Shown here in pieces: positions 11,927 through 21,199 of a stretch of DNA of 34,124 nt (the stretch's first letter is position 1; the number at the start of each line of letters is the position of its first letter). The translations under genes were made by a program, and so were the position numbers. The notes under the pieces were generated by a model. That model was given only the letters and a program-made list of their open reading frames with translations, had not been told where the DNA came from and ran no database searches. Source of the stretch: a virus; the IMG/VR virus record IMGVR_UViG_3300013104_000734, positions 1 through 34,124 of that record, one strand, 5' to 3'.

Positions 11927-14460
11927 GCGAGCAGAAGCGGGGATTGAGCGCCAGACGCGATCAGCCGATCTAGGTTCCTGATCTTTGCAGCCGCGTTGGC
12001 GAGGCCGGGACGCGGCCTGAAAGCCATTCCCATAAGAGTTCTCGCGCCCGGTGCGTAGGGCAGCGTGACAGCGGCCCCCTTCAACGCCATCGGCAACGAT
12101 AGCAAGCCGGACATTCCCGCAACGCCGCCAGCGGCCCCTGTTGCAGCCTGCGTGGCGAGCAATCGATCGGTTGTCCCACTGTTAGGCAGTCTGTCGCGCA
12201 TCGATTTCCAGGCATCGGCATAATCCTGCATCAGTGCATCACCCCGAAGGTAAGCGCGACTGCGGACGCCGCCCGTAGCCTGCTGTACGGAGCGGTCGAA
12301 CTGGTTGGCGGTGAAGCGCCCGGTGTCGCCGCCGCGAGCGGCGGCGGCCTGTTCTATACGGACAGCCTTCGCGTAGCCCGCGTCCGCCGCGTCCAATTTT
12401 GCCACCGATTCCGGCGCGCTATTGCGACGGGCAGCGCTATCGAAGATCGCACCGTAGTTGTTCAAAGCATCGGAAACGAGGGGATCGCTCGCGGACAGTT
12501 TGCGCGCTGCATCAGAGATATCGGAGGCGGCGGCCTTATAGGCGTCCCCCGAGAGCGAACCACGCCCAGCCTGTAGGCGGCTCGTCACAGCATTATCCAG
12601 GATATTGGAGACGCGCCCCGCCTGATCGGCGCTTAGAACGCCATTGCCGAGCTTGCCCATGAAGGCGTCGCGATCCGCCTGGTACTGTTGGTCAGGAACG
12701 AATACCATGCCTGAGCGCGCGTCATCATAGGCCTTTTTGAAGGCGTTCTGCATGTAGCCATGGGCCGAGGTTCCCACGGACATATCTGCGGGCAGCCTAT
12801 CGTTGATTTCCGATAGGGCCGAATTGAACGCCCCACGCTCGGCCTGTTCGTTCGCCTGGTCCCGCGCGCCTTTAACCATTGAACCCACAACAGGAAGGCT
12901 TTGCAGCGATTCCTCAATCGCGTTGACCGCTCTTCCCGGGAAGGAGCCCCCAGATGCCGCGCGCTGACCAATCGTCGGCAGCACGCCCGCCTGATAGAGC
13001 GGCCCAAGGTTGCCGGGATTGGGCGAGACCGCGCTGGCGATCCCTTTGGTTGCCAACCTTCCGGCCACGCCCCCCGGAACGCTCAAAGCCATTCCCTTTA
13101 GCGCGCCCGTGAGGCCGTCGCCCTGATCTGCGGTATTATATCCGTACAGGCCGCCATATGCGGCATCTGCAAGGACGGGAGCTGCGAGCTTGCTAACGCC
13201 TAGCGCTCCTGCGCCGTACTCCAATCCAGCCGCCAGAGAGGCGCCGCCGAGCCCCTGTCCCGCAATCGCCCACCCGGGCTTATTGGCATTGGCGAACATC
13301 ATGCCGGCGCGAGCCTGTGCAGGATTGGGCGCAAGATTCGGCGCAGCGCCCGCCGTCGCCCCGTCCGCAAAATTCATTAGGGCCGTGCCGGGTCCAGTTT
13401 GGGCAAGACTATTCACCGTGGCCCGCGTCGCCGACATCGGCACAGACATTTTGTCAACGGAGATTGCGTAATTCGCGGGCGGCACTTCCGGGTGCTTCTG
13501 GCGGAAATCGACCGCAGCAGCCACATCCTGCGCGCGCTGATCGCCAAGGCCCGGCTTAACCGAGTTCATATAGCCGACGATATCGGAAGCCGACTTGTTG
13601 GCGGCGATCAGCGAACGGATTTTATCGTTCACGCCCGCCATAGTCGGGTCATTCACGATCTGCGTCCCGCCTTGCGCAAGCCCGATTTGATCCGGCGTGT
13701 CCAACGTTTGCTGCGACACAAGCGGACTGTTGGGGGAGCCGGGGTTCGACGGACCACCAGGCGGCGAGCCGGGAGGCGGCCCATTGCCCACGTTAGGCAG
13801 GGGGGTGGCCTGCGATTGATTGAGCGCCGCGAGGTCAGAAACAGCCTTGGGTGCAAACTGATCTAGCTGCATCTTCATGGACTTGCGCCCATTGTCGAGT
13901 AGCCCGCGCAGCATGTCCAATTTGTTCTGGATCTGGGCGTCTGTATCGGAGCTATTCGGTAGATAAGCGCCGACAAATCGCTTTTGTTCACCAGGCGTGT
14001 CGAATTGGCGCGAGGTTAGCCCAAGTCCTTTAGAAACAAAGCTCGAAAGGCCGTTGGCGGTATCATCGAATACGCCATTTTCCGGCCTGATAAAGGACGG
14101 GGCGTATTCGAGAGGCGTTTTGAGGCCCTGGTTCTTGAAATACTGATCGTAGAAACCCTGAAGCTTGTTGATCCCGTTGTCGAGAACGTTGAGGCTTTGC
14201 AGGTCGCCACGCAGCTCAGCGCGCTTGTCCGGGGTAATCGGTTGCGACACCTGAATTTCATGCTCAGAACGCGCATGAGCATCGGCGGCAGCATTAGTTT
14301 TCGCAACGTCAACAGGAAGAGTCGCGTGCGCAACCATGACATCCTTGTTGCCCTGGGCGGTCGCATCGGCGTTGGCCACAACAGAGGCCTTCTGACCCGC
14401 ATAGTCTATCGTCGGGTTGCCGAGGCTTTGAAGTGCGGAGGGATCAGTAATACGCGGCAT
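11908..14460 (-). CDS. large internal virion (ejection-type) protein, 850 aa
   Basis: Very large protein in the position of podovirus ejection proteins, between tail and fibre genes. The N-terminal third is helical and charged, followed by a Pro/Gly-rich linker (residues about 225-248, PPPGSPPGGPSNPGSPNSP). The middle (about 370-475) is Ala/Gly-rich and weakly hydrophobic, with stretches such as GGASLAAGLEYGAGALG. The C-terminal third is helical again (RQAT/QAD-rich). This pattern fits proteins packaged inside the capsid and ejected to build a DNA channel in the envelope. No lytic transglycosylase motif is visible. Its stop region overlaps the end of the convergent membrane-protein gene. Confidence 0.65.
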   Translation of the reverse strand: MPRITDPSALQSLGNPTIDYAGQKASVVANADATAQGNKDVMVAHATLPVDVAKTNAAADAHARSEHEIQVSQPITPDKRAELRGDLQSLNVLDNGINKLQGFYDQYFKNQGLKTPLEYAPSFIRPENGVFDDTANGLSSFVSKGLGLTSRQFDTPGEQKRFVGAYLPNSSDTDAQIQNKLDMLRGLLDNGRKSMKMQLDQFAPKAVSDLAALNQSQATPLPNVGNGPPPGSPPGGPSNPGSPNSPLVSQQTLDTPDQIGLAQGGTQIVNDPTMAGVNDKIRSLIAANKSASDIVGYMNSVKPGLGDQRAQDVAAAVDFRQKHPEVPPANYAISVDKMSVPMSATRATVNSLAQTGPGTALMNFADGATAGAAPNLAPNPAQARAGMMFANANKPGWAIAGQGLGGASLAAGLEYGAGALGVSKLAAPVLADAAYGGLYGYNTADQGDGLTGALKGMALSVPGGVAGRLATKGIASAVSPNPGNLGPLYQAGVLPTIGQRAASGGSFPGRAVNAIEESLQSLPVVGSMVKGARDQANEQAERGAFNSALSEINDRLPADMSVGTSAHGYMQNAFKKAYDDARSGMVFVPDQQYQADRDAFMGKLGNGVLSADQAGRVSNILDNAVTSRLQAGRGSLSGDAYKAAASDISDAARKLSASDPLVSDALNNYGAIFDSAARRNSAPESVAKLDAADAGYAKAVRIEQAAAARGGDTGRFTANQFDRSVQQATGGVRSRAYLRGDALMQDYADAWKSMRDRLPNSGTTDRLLATQAATGAAGGVAGMSGLLSLPMALKGAAVTLPYAPGARTLMGMAFRPRPGLANAAAKIRNLDRLIASGAQSPLLLAYGSGN

Positions 14461-14939
14461 TATTTGCCCTCCGGATTGTCATACCAAGCGCCATTGACCC
14501 AATATGCCGTGTCGCCATTGGGCATTTTCTTGGAAATGACATTCGAGTTATTTGCTGGAACAATCGGCGCGCCGCTTTTGTGGACGAAGGTCGGCTGTCC
14601 AGTTGCGGGGTCAACACCCAGCGTAACGGGGTCGGATTGGTTTTTCAGGTAAGACTCGGCGAGCGTGGGATTGACGCCCTTGAGATATTGGTAGTTGCGC
14701 TGCAATTCGGTCGGCAACGGGTTCTGAACCTCGTTCTGACGAAGCGCCAATTGCCGCTGGTATTCAAGGTTTTGCTGTGATGCCTGGCGAGCGAGCATGT
14801 TTTGCTGTTGGCGCTGTTCGACCATCAAGGGAGTGTAAATCGGGCTGCGTCCGCTCATGGAGAGAAGCGCATCGCCAACGTAGCCCGCGATCGACCTCCC
14901 GGTACCACCGGGGGCGAAGGTGTTTCCGAACATGCCCAT
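14460..14939 (-). CDS. putative internal virion protein (159 aa)
   Basis: Starts MGMFGNTFAPGGTGRSIAGY at ATG 14939; ends one base into the next gene's ATG. It has a Gln-rich helical section (EQRQQQNMLARQASQQNLEY and RQLALRQNEVQ), then a small C-terminal beta region (PNGDTAYWVNGAWYDNP). Gln-rich helices are common in podovirus internal proteins. Translated together with the 850-aa protein, so probably a partner in the ejection apparatus. No family recognised. Confidence 0.6.
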   Translation of the reverse strand: MGMFGNTFAPGGTGRSIAGYVGDALLSMSGRSPIYTPLMVEQRQQQNMLARQASQQNLEYQRQLALRQNEVQNPLPTELQRNYQYLKGVNPTLAESYLKNQSDPVTLGVDPATGQPTFVHKSGAPIVPANNSNVISKKMPNGDTAYWVNGAWYDNPEGK

Positions 14940-14944
14940 GCCGA

Positions 14945-16033
14945 TTATCCCTGCTTAAAGCCGCCAGACGCCCAGCCCGCGAGCCCAGCCCCAAGCAATC
15001 CGCCCAGCCCAGCGCCCAAGCTCTGATCCGTCGTGGTCGTGCCGCTGCTCGTCCCCGAGCTAGTGCCGGACGCCGTGCTGGTGCCGTATTTGCCGGTCAG
15101 GCCACCGAGGATATTGGTGTAATTCAGCAGGCTGGCGTATGGGAGCGCCTGACTTGCGCCCAGCGCGTTCAACTGATCCTGCGAGATCTGACCCGACGCG
15201 ATAGCGGCCTGGAGTTGCGAGCTGGTCAGGCCGTTTGCCGCACCAAGCGCCGTATTATTGTCGTTGGTGTACTGCGAACCCAAGGCAGAGGCCGCGCCCG
15301 TCTTGTTGGCCGTCGCCTGATTGTAGAGCGAGCCGAGGGACGACGCGGCGGTGAGAGCCCGATCCTGGCCCGCATTGTACTGCGTGTCAGCCTGACCGGC
15401 GATGGTGCCCATCCGGTTCAGTTCGTCATTGTAGGCGGTATAGCGCAGGTTATTGTTAGCGTCCGCTACCGCCGTTCCGAGGGCATGCGAATATGGCGTG
15501 CTGATTCCTTCGCCCATTCCCGAGAGCGCAAAGCGTGCGTTTTGCGCCTTCGTCGCTGCGTCGGTGCCCTGCTGCACGATCGCGTCGAGATAGGGATTAC
15601 CCGAACCGAGGTACTTCCCCGAGAGCGTGTCGGAGTAGAATTGCTGCGTAAGGGGGTCTGTGGTGGGATTCGTGAAGCCGTTCAGCGGATTGAAGGCGGG
15701 GTTGGCATAGGCGCTGTTGATCGTGGCCTGTAGTGCGCTGATCGAGGGATCGTTCGCTGCCGCTTTCTGGAGGTTGGCGAGGGTGCCCTGTGAAGCCGTA
15801 TTGCCGCCGTAGATCGACCCAAGGACGGATTGGGGCGCGGAGAGGCCGTTATAGACGCCAAGCGCCTGTTGTCCCGCGTAGGCTCCATTGGTCCCGGTCA
15901 GCGCGGCTTGTGCGGCATTGACGCCCTGGTCGATAGCTGGCTGGTATTGGCTCAGGGGCGCGGCGGTGCTGGTGCTGTTGTTCGATGAACTGCTGGTGCT
16001 GTTCGTGGTCGATTTCGAAGAGGAGAGACCCAT
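14945..16033 (-). CDS. putative internal virion/tail protein (362 aa)
   Basis: Starts at ATG 16033 (MGLSSSKSTTNST...), with AAGGA about 9 nt upstream; the frame is open 33 bp further but that would run into the GNAT-like gene. A Ser/Thr/Asn-rich head (residues 4-30) precedes Ala/Gln/Asn/Gly-rich helical sequence (QALGVYNGLSAPQS, ALGSQYTNDNNTALGAANGL) and a Ser/Thr/Gly linker (TASGTSSGTSSGT) before a Gly/Ala-rich C-terminus. This composition suits ejection or tail-interior proteins. It sits upstream of the two other putative internal proteins, giving three in a row as in P22-type phages. Confidence 0.6.
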   Translation of the reverse strand: MGLSSSKSTTNSTSSSSNNSTSTAAPLSQYQPAIDQGVNAAQAALTGTNGAYAGQQALGVYNGLSAPQSVLGSIYGGNTASQGTLANLQKAAANDPSISALQATINSAYANPAFNPLNGFTNPTTDPLTQQFYSDTLSGKYLGSGNPYLDAIVQQGTDAATKAQNARFALSGMGEGISTPYSHALGTAVADANNNLRYTAYNDELNRMGTIAGQADTQYNAGQDRALTAASSLGSLYNQATANKTGAASALGSQYTNDNNTALGAANGLTSSQLQAAIASGQISQDQLNALGASQALPYASLLNYTNILGGLTGKYGTSTASGTSSGTSSGTTTTDQSLGAGLGGLLGAGLAGWASGGFKQG

Positions 16034-16398
16034 TACGCAAAATCCTTCCGAACAGCCGCCTGCCAAGGCTCGTACCCGCTACGCTTCAACACTCTCAGCC
16101 AACCCTCTCGACTCTCGATAATCGCCCCCAAAGCCCCGATGGACTTGGCCCACGCTTCGGCTTCCGGGATCAGGACATCGCGGACGGTTACCACGTCTCC
16201 GGCGGCCACAAGCCCGTGAATGTCGAAATTGCCGGTCGGGTAGTGGCGAAGCTCGGCTACAATCCCGGCCTTGTTATTGCCCCAAAACCACGCACGTCCC
16301 GACCAGACCTGACCATCCAGCCAGCCGATCGAGTACATGCGAGGGTCCATCACAGCTTCGAACTTAGGGCGCCATTTCTGATAGGCGCCCATGCTCAT
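16033..16398 (-). CDS. GNAT-like phage protein (121 aa)
   Basis: Starts at ATG 16398, overlapping the previous stop (ATGA), and its stop overlaps the next ATG (TAATG). The frame is open upstream, but that part is the shadow of the 74-aa gene. The C-terminal half (EAEAWAKSIGALGAIIESRE then WLRVLKRSGYEPWQAAVRKD) looks like the last helices and strands of a GNAT acetyltransferase, where a residue cluster before 'GYE' is typical. The acetyl-CoA loop (Q/RxxGxG/A) is not evident, so it may be a non-catalytic GNAT fold. Such proteins often lie among podovirus tail genes. Confidence 0.55.
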   Translation of the reverse strand: MSMGAYQKWRPKFEAVMDPRMYSIGWLDGQVWSGRAWFWGNNKAGIVAELRHYPTGNFDIHGLVAAGDVVTVRDVLIPEAEAWAKSIGALGAIIESREGWLRVLKRSGYEPWQAAVRKDFA

Positions 16399-16619
16399 AC
16401 CGTGGTGCCAGCGGCGTTCTTCCAGACGCTGCCATTCCACCAGATCGGGATACCGAGCGTGGTATCGTAGAAGCGCTGGGCAATGACCGGTATGGCGGGC
16501 CTTTGCGCGGTCGTTCCAGACATCATATCCCGCAAAAGGCGGTTGATCGCGTCGCGGTAAGCCCGGGCTTGAGCCTGAGGCGTATCGTAGGTGTCGCGGA
16601 CGAAAACGGGCGTACTCAA
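16395..16619 (-). CDS. hypothetical tail-region protein (74 aa)
   Basis: Starts with TTG 16619, overlapping the stop of the 477-aa tail gene (TTGA) and ending in an ATGA overlap with the GNAT-like gene. N-terminal helix (TPQAQARAYRDAINRLLRDM), then FYDTTLGIPIWWNGSVWKNA, which resembles the short 'DTTLGKPIWWNGSAWV' motif at the ends of many phage virion proteins. Probably a small virion component. The TTG start rests on tight coupling, since only a G-rich stretch precedes it. Confidence 0.6.
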   Translation of the reverse strand: MSTPVFVRDTYDTPQAQARAYRDAINRLLRDMMSGTTAQRPAIPVIAQRFYDTTLGIPIWWNGSVWKNAAGTTV

Positions 16620-18049
16620 ATCCGCCCCCCGTCCGAAGCATCTAGATCATAGCCCTGGAAATAGCCCCATTGCGTTCCGGCCGGGATTTGCACCTTGACC
16701 TGGCCGTAATTCCCCACGTCGCGGGTGCGGATCAGGCCAGAGCTGGTCGCTGTCGTGTAGGTGTTTTCGGATGGGGTGCCGGATATGTTGTTGGTCGTTC
16801 CAACCGTGACGGACAGGCTCTGCGCATCGGTCAGTGGGCGGATGGTCGATATTCTGGCCCTGCGACCCGGCACGAACTCCCTCAGGCAATCCTTGAAGGT
16901 TGCAGCCATCGGTGTTCCCGAAAGCTGGCCGAGCATGTTGGAGCCGTTGAACAGGTACATGGAGGGATAGCCACCTCGGAAGGCAGCGCTATCCAGGCTG
17001 GTCGTGATCGCATCGAGGTTGCCGTAGATCGCGTCCAGTTGTTCAAGCGACACGGACAGCGACAGGGCTGAAAACATGAGCGGCGATGTGATTGGGGCGG
17101 TCGTCCATTCGCCAAGATTGTAGTTATAGACTAAGGCCGAGTTGGGCGGATTCGCCGATGGGATGGTGACGATATAGAGCGAGCGCAGAGGATCGATGAC
17201 TGCCGAGACATAATCGGTGTAGTTGCGGTCCAGCATCCCCTGAAAGGTGCGATCGACCTTTTCGTTTCCGATAGGCTGGACCGTCGCCCCATCGAACGCC
17301 ATGAAGCCGCGGTTAGAATAGAAGAAGCTGATCTTGCCGACCGTCGCGAGGCTCTTAGCAATCGTGCAGCCGATATCGGTCACGACCTCATCGAACTGCC
17401 AAACCGCGCTATCCCCGGTATAGGTCATCCGGAGAATGCGTTGCTCCTGAAAGATCAGGCCATATTCCCCGCCGACGACACCGGTAATGTCGCCACCGGC
17501 TGGCATCGAAAACTGGCCAGAGATGGACGATCCGCCAACGGTCCAGCCGGCGGGATTGCCGTTGTCCGACCACGACACCTGAAGCGGGTTGGCGGCCGCA
17601 TATCCCAGGACCAAAACGCCCCGAACAACCGCCATGTATCGCGCCGTTGGGGCCGACCCGGAAAGCGTCGTCATGACGGTGGGCGTGGTGGGATCAAACT
17701 TCTTGATCGGATCTTGCCCGTTGGTGGCGAGCATGAACGACCCATAGGGGCAGAAGCGAAGGCCGTTGGTGGCCGTGTTGGTCAATCCGGTCTGGATCGC
17801 GGTAAAACCAGCGGAGGAATAAGTGGATATGCTCGTCGCATTGCCGACAAAGATGTACGGCTGTCCGGTGTAGCGGTATGCCCCGCCACCGATCGGCGCC
17901 GAGGCCAAGCCGCCATTCTGAAGTCCGGAGAATTGGGGTAAAGAAGCATAGCCGTTGGCGATCTTAAAGCAGCCATCAGCTTGCAACAGGCCGTCGTTCT
18001 GGAAATTGGGTTGATCGGGACGGTAAGGGCCAGCGTTGAAGCGGGCCAT
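16616..18049 (-). CDS. tail hub/stabilisation protein, P22 gp10-like (477 aa)
   Basis: Probable neck/tail closure protein that plugs the packaged head and carries the spike. The sequence is beta-rich throughout, with repeated short strands (YIFVGNATSISTYSSAGFTA, YMAVVRGVLVLGYAA, GLIFQEQRILRMTYTG), the WSDNGNPAGWTVGG element and a late GGYPSMYLFNG, as in the beta-propeller-like gp10 packaged-DNA stabilisation proteins. It follows directly on the adaptor gene, as in P22/SU10-type phages. Start ATG 18049 overlaps the adaptor stop by one base. Confidence 0.7.
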   Translation of the reverse strand: MARFNAGPYRPDQPNFQNDGLLQADGCFKIANGYASLPQFSGLQNGGLASAPIGGGAYRYTGQPYIFVGNATSISTYSSAGFTAIQTGLTNTATNGLRFCPYGSFMLATNGQDPIKKFDPTTPTVMTTLSGSAPTARYMAVVRGVLVLGYAAANPLQVSWSDNGNPAGWTVGGSSISGQFSMPAGGDITGVVGGEYGLIFQEQRILRMTYTGDSAVWQFDEVVTDIGCTIAKSLATVGKISFFYSNRGFMAFDGATVQPIGNEKVDRTFQGMLDRNYTDYVSAVIDPLRSLYIVTIPSANPPNSALVYNYNLGEWTTAPITSPLMFSALSLSVSLEQLDAIYGNLDAITTSLDSAAFRGGYPSMYLFNGSNMLGQLSGTPMAATFKDCLREFVPGRRARISTIRPLTDAQSLSVTVGTTNNISGTPSENTYTTATSSGLIRTRDVGNYGQVKVQIPAGTQWGYFQGYDLDASDGGRI

Positions 18050-18711
18050 TAGGTCAGACTAAGCCCCGTAGCGTCACCGAAATAGGTCGTTCCAAACTCA
18101 GTCACGCTGGGACGCATGCGCAGTGGTCCAGCGGCGATCTTGGCTTTCCGGCCCGTTTCGTTGATCTCGGCCATAAGCTCTTCCGCAGCAGCCTTGGCCT
18201 CAGCTGCTCGCGGATCATTCCAACCCCGAAACTCCGCGAAGATCATGCACGCCATCAGGTACAGGTCAGGATGCTTGGTCATGATCCAGTTGGTCGGGTT
18301 GGTGGCCGACAAACCCTGAATCTTCTGCTTGTACCGAAGCCCCAACGTGCACGCTGCATTCGGCAGAGGGCCAAGAACGATATTCGGGCCATCAATGGCG
18401 TAGGCTACGGGAGTGCCGTTATAGTCATCGGGATAGAGGTTCTTCAGCGCATTGAGGGTCAGAGCTTCCAATGGCACGGTATATTGGGCATTGAGAAAAA
18501 GGCCGCGCACCTCATAATAATCCGCCGGCAGCGCGATAGTCGAGGTTGAGCCGTCGAGCGTGGTGGACGCTTCCTGATCCGGCGTATCCAGTACGCGGTT
18601 AAACCGGGCCTCTGCCAATGCGATATAGGTATCGACCTTCGTCGCCTGATTGGCGTCGTTCATGAAATCCACGATCGCCGCAGACAGATCGGAATAGGTC
18701 GAAAGCGTCAT
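18049..18711 (-). CDS. head-tail adaptor protein, SU10/P22 gp4-like (220 aa)
   Basis: Adaptor that connects the portal to the tail. Hallmarks: N-terminal helix MTLSTYSDLSAAIVDFMNDA, then YIALAEARFNRVLDT (the 'AE.r.nr.L' signature), then IALPADYYEVRGLFLN, and a C-terminal helix EAKAAAEELMAEINETGRKA. This is the layout of the SU10-type adaptor family as I know it. Located between the 111-aa head gene and the gp10-like gene, which is the expected place. Confidence 0.75.
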   Translation of the reverse strand: MTLSTYSDLSAAIVDFMNDANQATKVDTYIALAEARFNRVLDTPDQEASTTLDGSTSTIALPADYYEVRGLFLNAQYTVPLEALTLNALKNLYPDDYNGTPVAYAIDGPNIVLGPLPNAACTLGLRYKQKIQGLSATNPTNWIMTKHPDLYLMACMIFAEFRGWNDPRAAEAKAAAEELMAEINETGRKAKIAAGPLRMRPSVTEFGTTYFGDATGLSLT

Positions 18712-18721
18712 AACCCACCCC

Positions 18722-19057
18722 TTAGATGATGATGTTGCGGACCTTGAGGTATCGGTAGTCGGGGCTGTTCAGCAGCCGCTTGACGCCATCCGCGTGGGTC
18801 GGGTTCCAGGCGTTCACCCCGAACTTGTGAAGCCACTCGTACATGACCTGCACCGGGATGCGGGCCGCCAGAGCCATATCGCCCATGCGCCCCGTGGCAT
18901 CCGCTGCCATGGCCTTATTCTGATCGAGAATGGCTTGCGTGTGCGCCGGGTCATATTCGGTCCTGACCAACACGGAGTCTTCTTCGTGCTGGTCGGCCGC
19001 GATCCACTTACGGACGCCCGTGTGCGGATTGTAATCGACCAAATCCCATTCAGCCAT
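18722..19057 (-). CDS. head-region protein of unknown function (111 aa)
   Basis: Begins MAEWDLVDYNPHTGVRKWIA, with the body RIPVQVMYEWLHKFGVNAWN and an end RLLNSPDYRYLKV. I recall proteins with this start and end just after the capsid gene in related phages, but not their role; a minor head or connector protein is likely. GAGGT lies about 6 nt before ATG 19057. It lies between the stem-loop after the capsid gene and the adaptor gene. Confidence 0.65.
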   Translation of the reverse strand: MAEWDLVDYNPHTGVRKWIAADQHEEDSVLVRTEYDPAHTQAILDQNKAMAADATGRMGDMALAARIPVQVMYEWLHKFGVNAWNPTHADGVKRLLNSPDYRYLKVRNIII

Positions 19058-19073
19058 GGTTACCTCATGGAAG

Positions 19074-19101
19074 GATGGGCGGAGCCGAAACCCCGCCCAT
19101 C
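19074..19101 (-). terminator. stem-loop just after the major capsid gene
   Basis: A perfect 9-bp GC-rich inverted repeat (19074-19082 with 19093-19101, 10-nt loop) begins 5 bp after the capsid stop codon. Only CTTCC follows, with no proper T-run, so it is more likely an attenuator or an mRNA-stabilising 3' end than a full terminator. It would allow much more capsid than downstream protein to be made. Confidence 0.45.
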
Positions 19102-19105
19102 AAGG

Positions 19106-20053
19106 TCAAGTCAAATCCGCAACGACGCCCGAAGCCGCCTCATTAAGGCACTTCAGCGCCCATTCGACCTTGAGCAGCTTGCGGGTCGCAAGGCCGGTCT
19201 TGGCAAGGTCTTCCACGCCCAAAGGATCGAGCGTGCCGACTTCCCAATATTCCGGGTCAACGATCAGCGCATCGCGAGCCGAGCAGAAACGCGACGGCAC
19301 GAACTGCACCTCACCGAAGTCGGACACGTACATGTCCGCACCAGCGATGATCGTCGCCTTCTTGTTTCCGGTCTCGCGACGCTGCTGAGCGATGCCGGAG
19401 AAACCGGCCTCGATCTGCTTGTGCGGACCATCGGTGATCACGAACTTGGAGTTGCCACCCTTGGCCCAGATCGACTGGAGGACAGTCTTCAACAGGGTTT
19501 CGGTATAGGTCCGCTGCGTGCCGTTGGTGGCAGCCGAAACCAGCCCGGCGGAGAAACCACCACTGGCGCCCGACGTACCGCGCGACACGTTGCTGGTCAG
19601 CCATGCGAGCGCGCCCGCCGTCTGGCCCTCGACCGAAGTCGTCGGTGCGACAGAGGCGTAATTGCCCGTGGAACGCAATTCCATGTCGGTGCGAAGCTCG
19701 CGCCCCGCCTTCATGATTTCGCGCGCCATTTCCGACTTGCGGCCAGCCTTCGCGACCGCTTCCGTGGTGGAGGCGACGCCTACGACCTTGGTCGAGATCT
19801 GCGTGTACGTGCCAACGCGGGTCGTGTCGGGACGATTCTGGTTGGGCGTGTCGGCGCCCTGCACGTTATAGTTGTTGGCATTGGCCGCCACCAGCGTGTC
19901 GGTCTGCCACTCGGTCTTGGTCGCCGAACATTTGCCCTTGCCGATGGCGTTGATGAATGGGGTTTCATCGGGGAAAAGTTGGGCGATCTTGTCGCTCAGG
20001 TCTTCGCGCTGACCAACGCGGTTGGCCTGCACCGTATTCGATGGAACGCTCAT
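19106..20053 (-). CDS. major capsid protein, SU10-type (315 aa)
   Basis: Matches the SU10-type (DUF5309-like) major capsid family: start MSVPSNTVQANRVGQREDLS, then KIAQLFPDETPFINAIGKGK, VGVASTTEAVAKAGRKSEMA, the long helix ELRTDMELRSTGNYAS, a KFVITDGPHKQIEAGFSGIA segment and the C-terminal LLKVEWALKCLNEAASGVV. These fit an HK97-fold shell protein with N-arm, P-loop-like long helix and A-domain. Length is normal for the family. Downstream of the scaffold gene and followed directly by a stem-loop. Confidence 0.85.
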   Translation of the reverse strand: MSVPSNTVQANRVGQREDLSDKIAQLFPDETPFINAIGKGKCSATKTEWQTDTLVAANANNYNVQGADTPNQNRPDTTRVGTYTQISTKVVGVASTTEAVAKAGRKSEMAREIMKAGRELRTDMELRSTGNYASVAPTTSVEGQTAGALAWLTSNVSRGTSGASGGFSAGLVSAATNGTQRTYTETLLKTVLQSIWAKGGNSKFVITDGPHKQIEAGFSGIAQQRRETGNKKATIIAGADMYVSDFGEVQFVPSRFCSARDALIVDPEYWEVGTLDPLGVEDLAKTGLATRKLLKVEWALKCLNEAASGVVADLT

Positions 20054-20075
20054 GTGAGATGTCCTTGGTCAGGGG

Positions 20076-21173
20076 TCAGAGTGTGATCCCCATGCTGTCG
20101 AGAAGGGCAGCGTAAGCGTCGCCCGATCGCTCGGTTTTCGCGCGCTGCCATGCTGCGTCACGGCCTCGGGAGGAGCGCTCGCCCTGCGTCTGAGCCGTTC
20201 CCGGCTTCAACACTGGCTGCTTGCCCTTGGCGGCCCGTACCGCTTCCATTTTGACGTTCATCTTGAGCTGATCGAGTTCAGCGGCCTTTGCCTTCCATTC
20301 GGCAGCCTTCGCCAAGGCCTGAATGTCCGCTGCGGAAGCCTGACCCATCAATTCCGCGGAATAGCCAAGCTCGGCTCCGACCCCTTCAAGGTCGGTGAGC
20401 AGCGCGCGGCGTTGCGCTTGATCGGTCCACTTCTCGCCGAAGTGATCGGCCAGAATCTTGTCGTTCTGGGCAATCTCTTGCTGGCGGTTGAAGGTCTCGC
20501 GTCCGTCTGCCTCTTGGCGTGCCTGGGCCGCTCGCTGCATCAATCCCTGATACTGGGCGAAGTCGGCGTCATAGATCGCCTTGAGCTGGATGTACCGGCC
20601 GGGGTCCTGGGCCGCGATGGCTGGGTCGGGCGGTTGAGGCGCGAATTGGCCTACGATCTGCTCCAGATGTGAAGCATATTGACGCTGATGCTGGGCCAGG
20701 GCGGCATTGGCTTCCTGCGTGGCATTGCTGCGCGCATTGGCCGCGTCCGTGGTGGCCCGCTGGACGGCTTTATCGCGCTGGGCTTCCCGCTCCGTAACCT
20801 TCTGCTGAAGGTCGGGCGGGAGCTGCGCAAAAAGCTCCTTAGCGTCGTCTCCCCAACTGACCGGGAAAGCGATGGGCTCCTTGGCTTCGCCTTCCGGGTT
20901 CTCTGGGTCATCCCCTTCGGGCTCATCGCCTTCCGGTTCGTCACCCTCAGGCTTATCGCCTTCGGGATTCTCGTCCTGATCCTCGGGCTCATCATCGCCG
21001 CCAAGGAAGTCGTTTTCGATGCTTTCCAGCACCGCCGCCTGCGTGACAGGGGCGGCGTCGCCATGGTCGGGGGCGCGCATGAAACGCCCCTGGATGCGTT
21101 CGGCGGGAGTAAACCGAAGGCCGATCGCCAAGGCGCGCGACACTCCGGCTTCGTCGTCAAGACGATGGGCCAT
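20076..21173 (-). CDS. head scaffolding protein (365 aa)
   Basis: Acidic, mostly helical protein immediately upstream of the capsid gene. Residues about 60-96 are strongly acidic with a small tandem repeat (EGDEP units, five copies with variation). The rest is a long coiled-coil-like region rich in Ala, Gln, Glu and Arg, ending in RSGDAYAALLDSMGITL. These are the properties of scaffolding proteins. Start uncertain: ATG 21173 has only a weak GAAAG upstream, and ATG 21080 (MRAPDHGDAAP) is an alternative. Confidence 0.75.
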   Translation of the reverse strand: MAHRLDDEAGVSRALAIGLRFTPAERIQGRFMRAPDHGDAAPVTQAAVLESIENDFLGGDDEPEDQDENPEGDKPEGDEPEGDEPEGDDPENPEGEAKEPIAFPVSWGDDAKELFAQLPPDLQQKVTEREAQRDKAVQRATTDAANARSNATQEANAALAQHQRQYASHLEQIVGQFAPQPPDPAIAAQDPGRYIQLKAIYDADFAQYQGLMQRAAQARQEADGRETFNRQQEIAQNDKILADHFGEKWTDQAQRRALLTDLEGVGAELGYSAELMGQASAADIQALAKAAEWKAKAAELDQLKMNVKMEAVRAAKGKQPVLKPGTAQTQGERSSRGRDAAWQRAKTERSGDAYAALLDSMGITL

Positions 21174-21199
21174 TGTGGGTTGCTTTCTGCTGTGGTGGA

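Noticed and set aside
14777-15733. 318-codon plus-strand ORF
   Set aside because: Shadow of the internal virion genes on the minus strand with Arg-rich composition typical of an antisense frame in GC-rich DNA.
18794-20086. 430-codon plus-strand ORF
   Set aside because: Arg/His/Gly-rich shadow opposite the capsid and neighbouring head genes; no ribosome site or family likeness.
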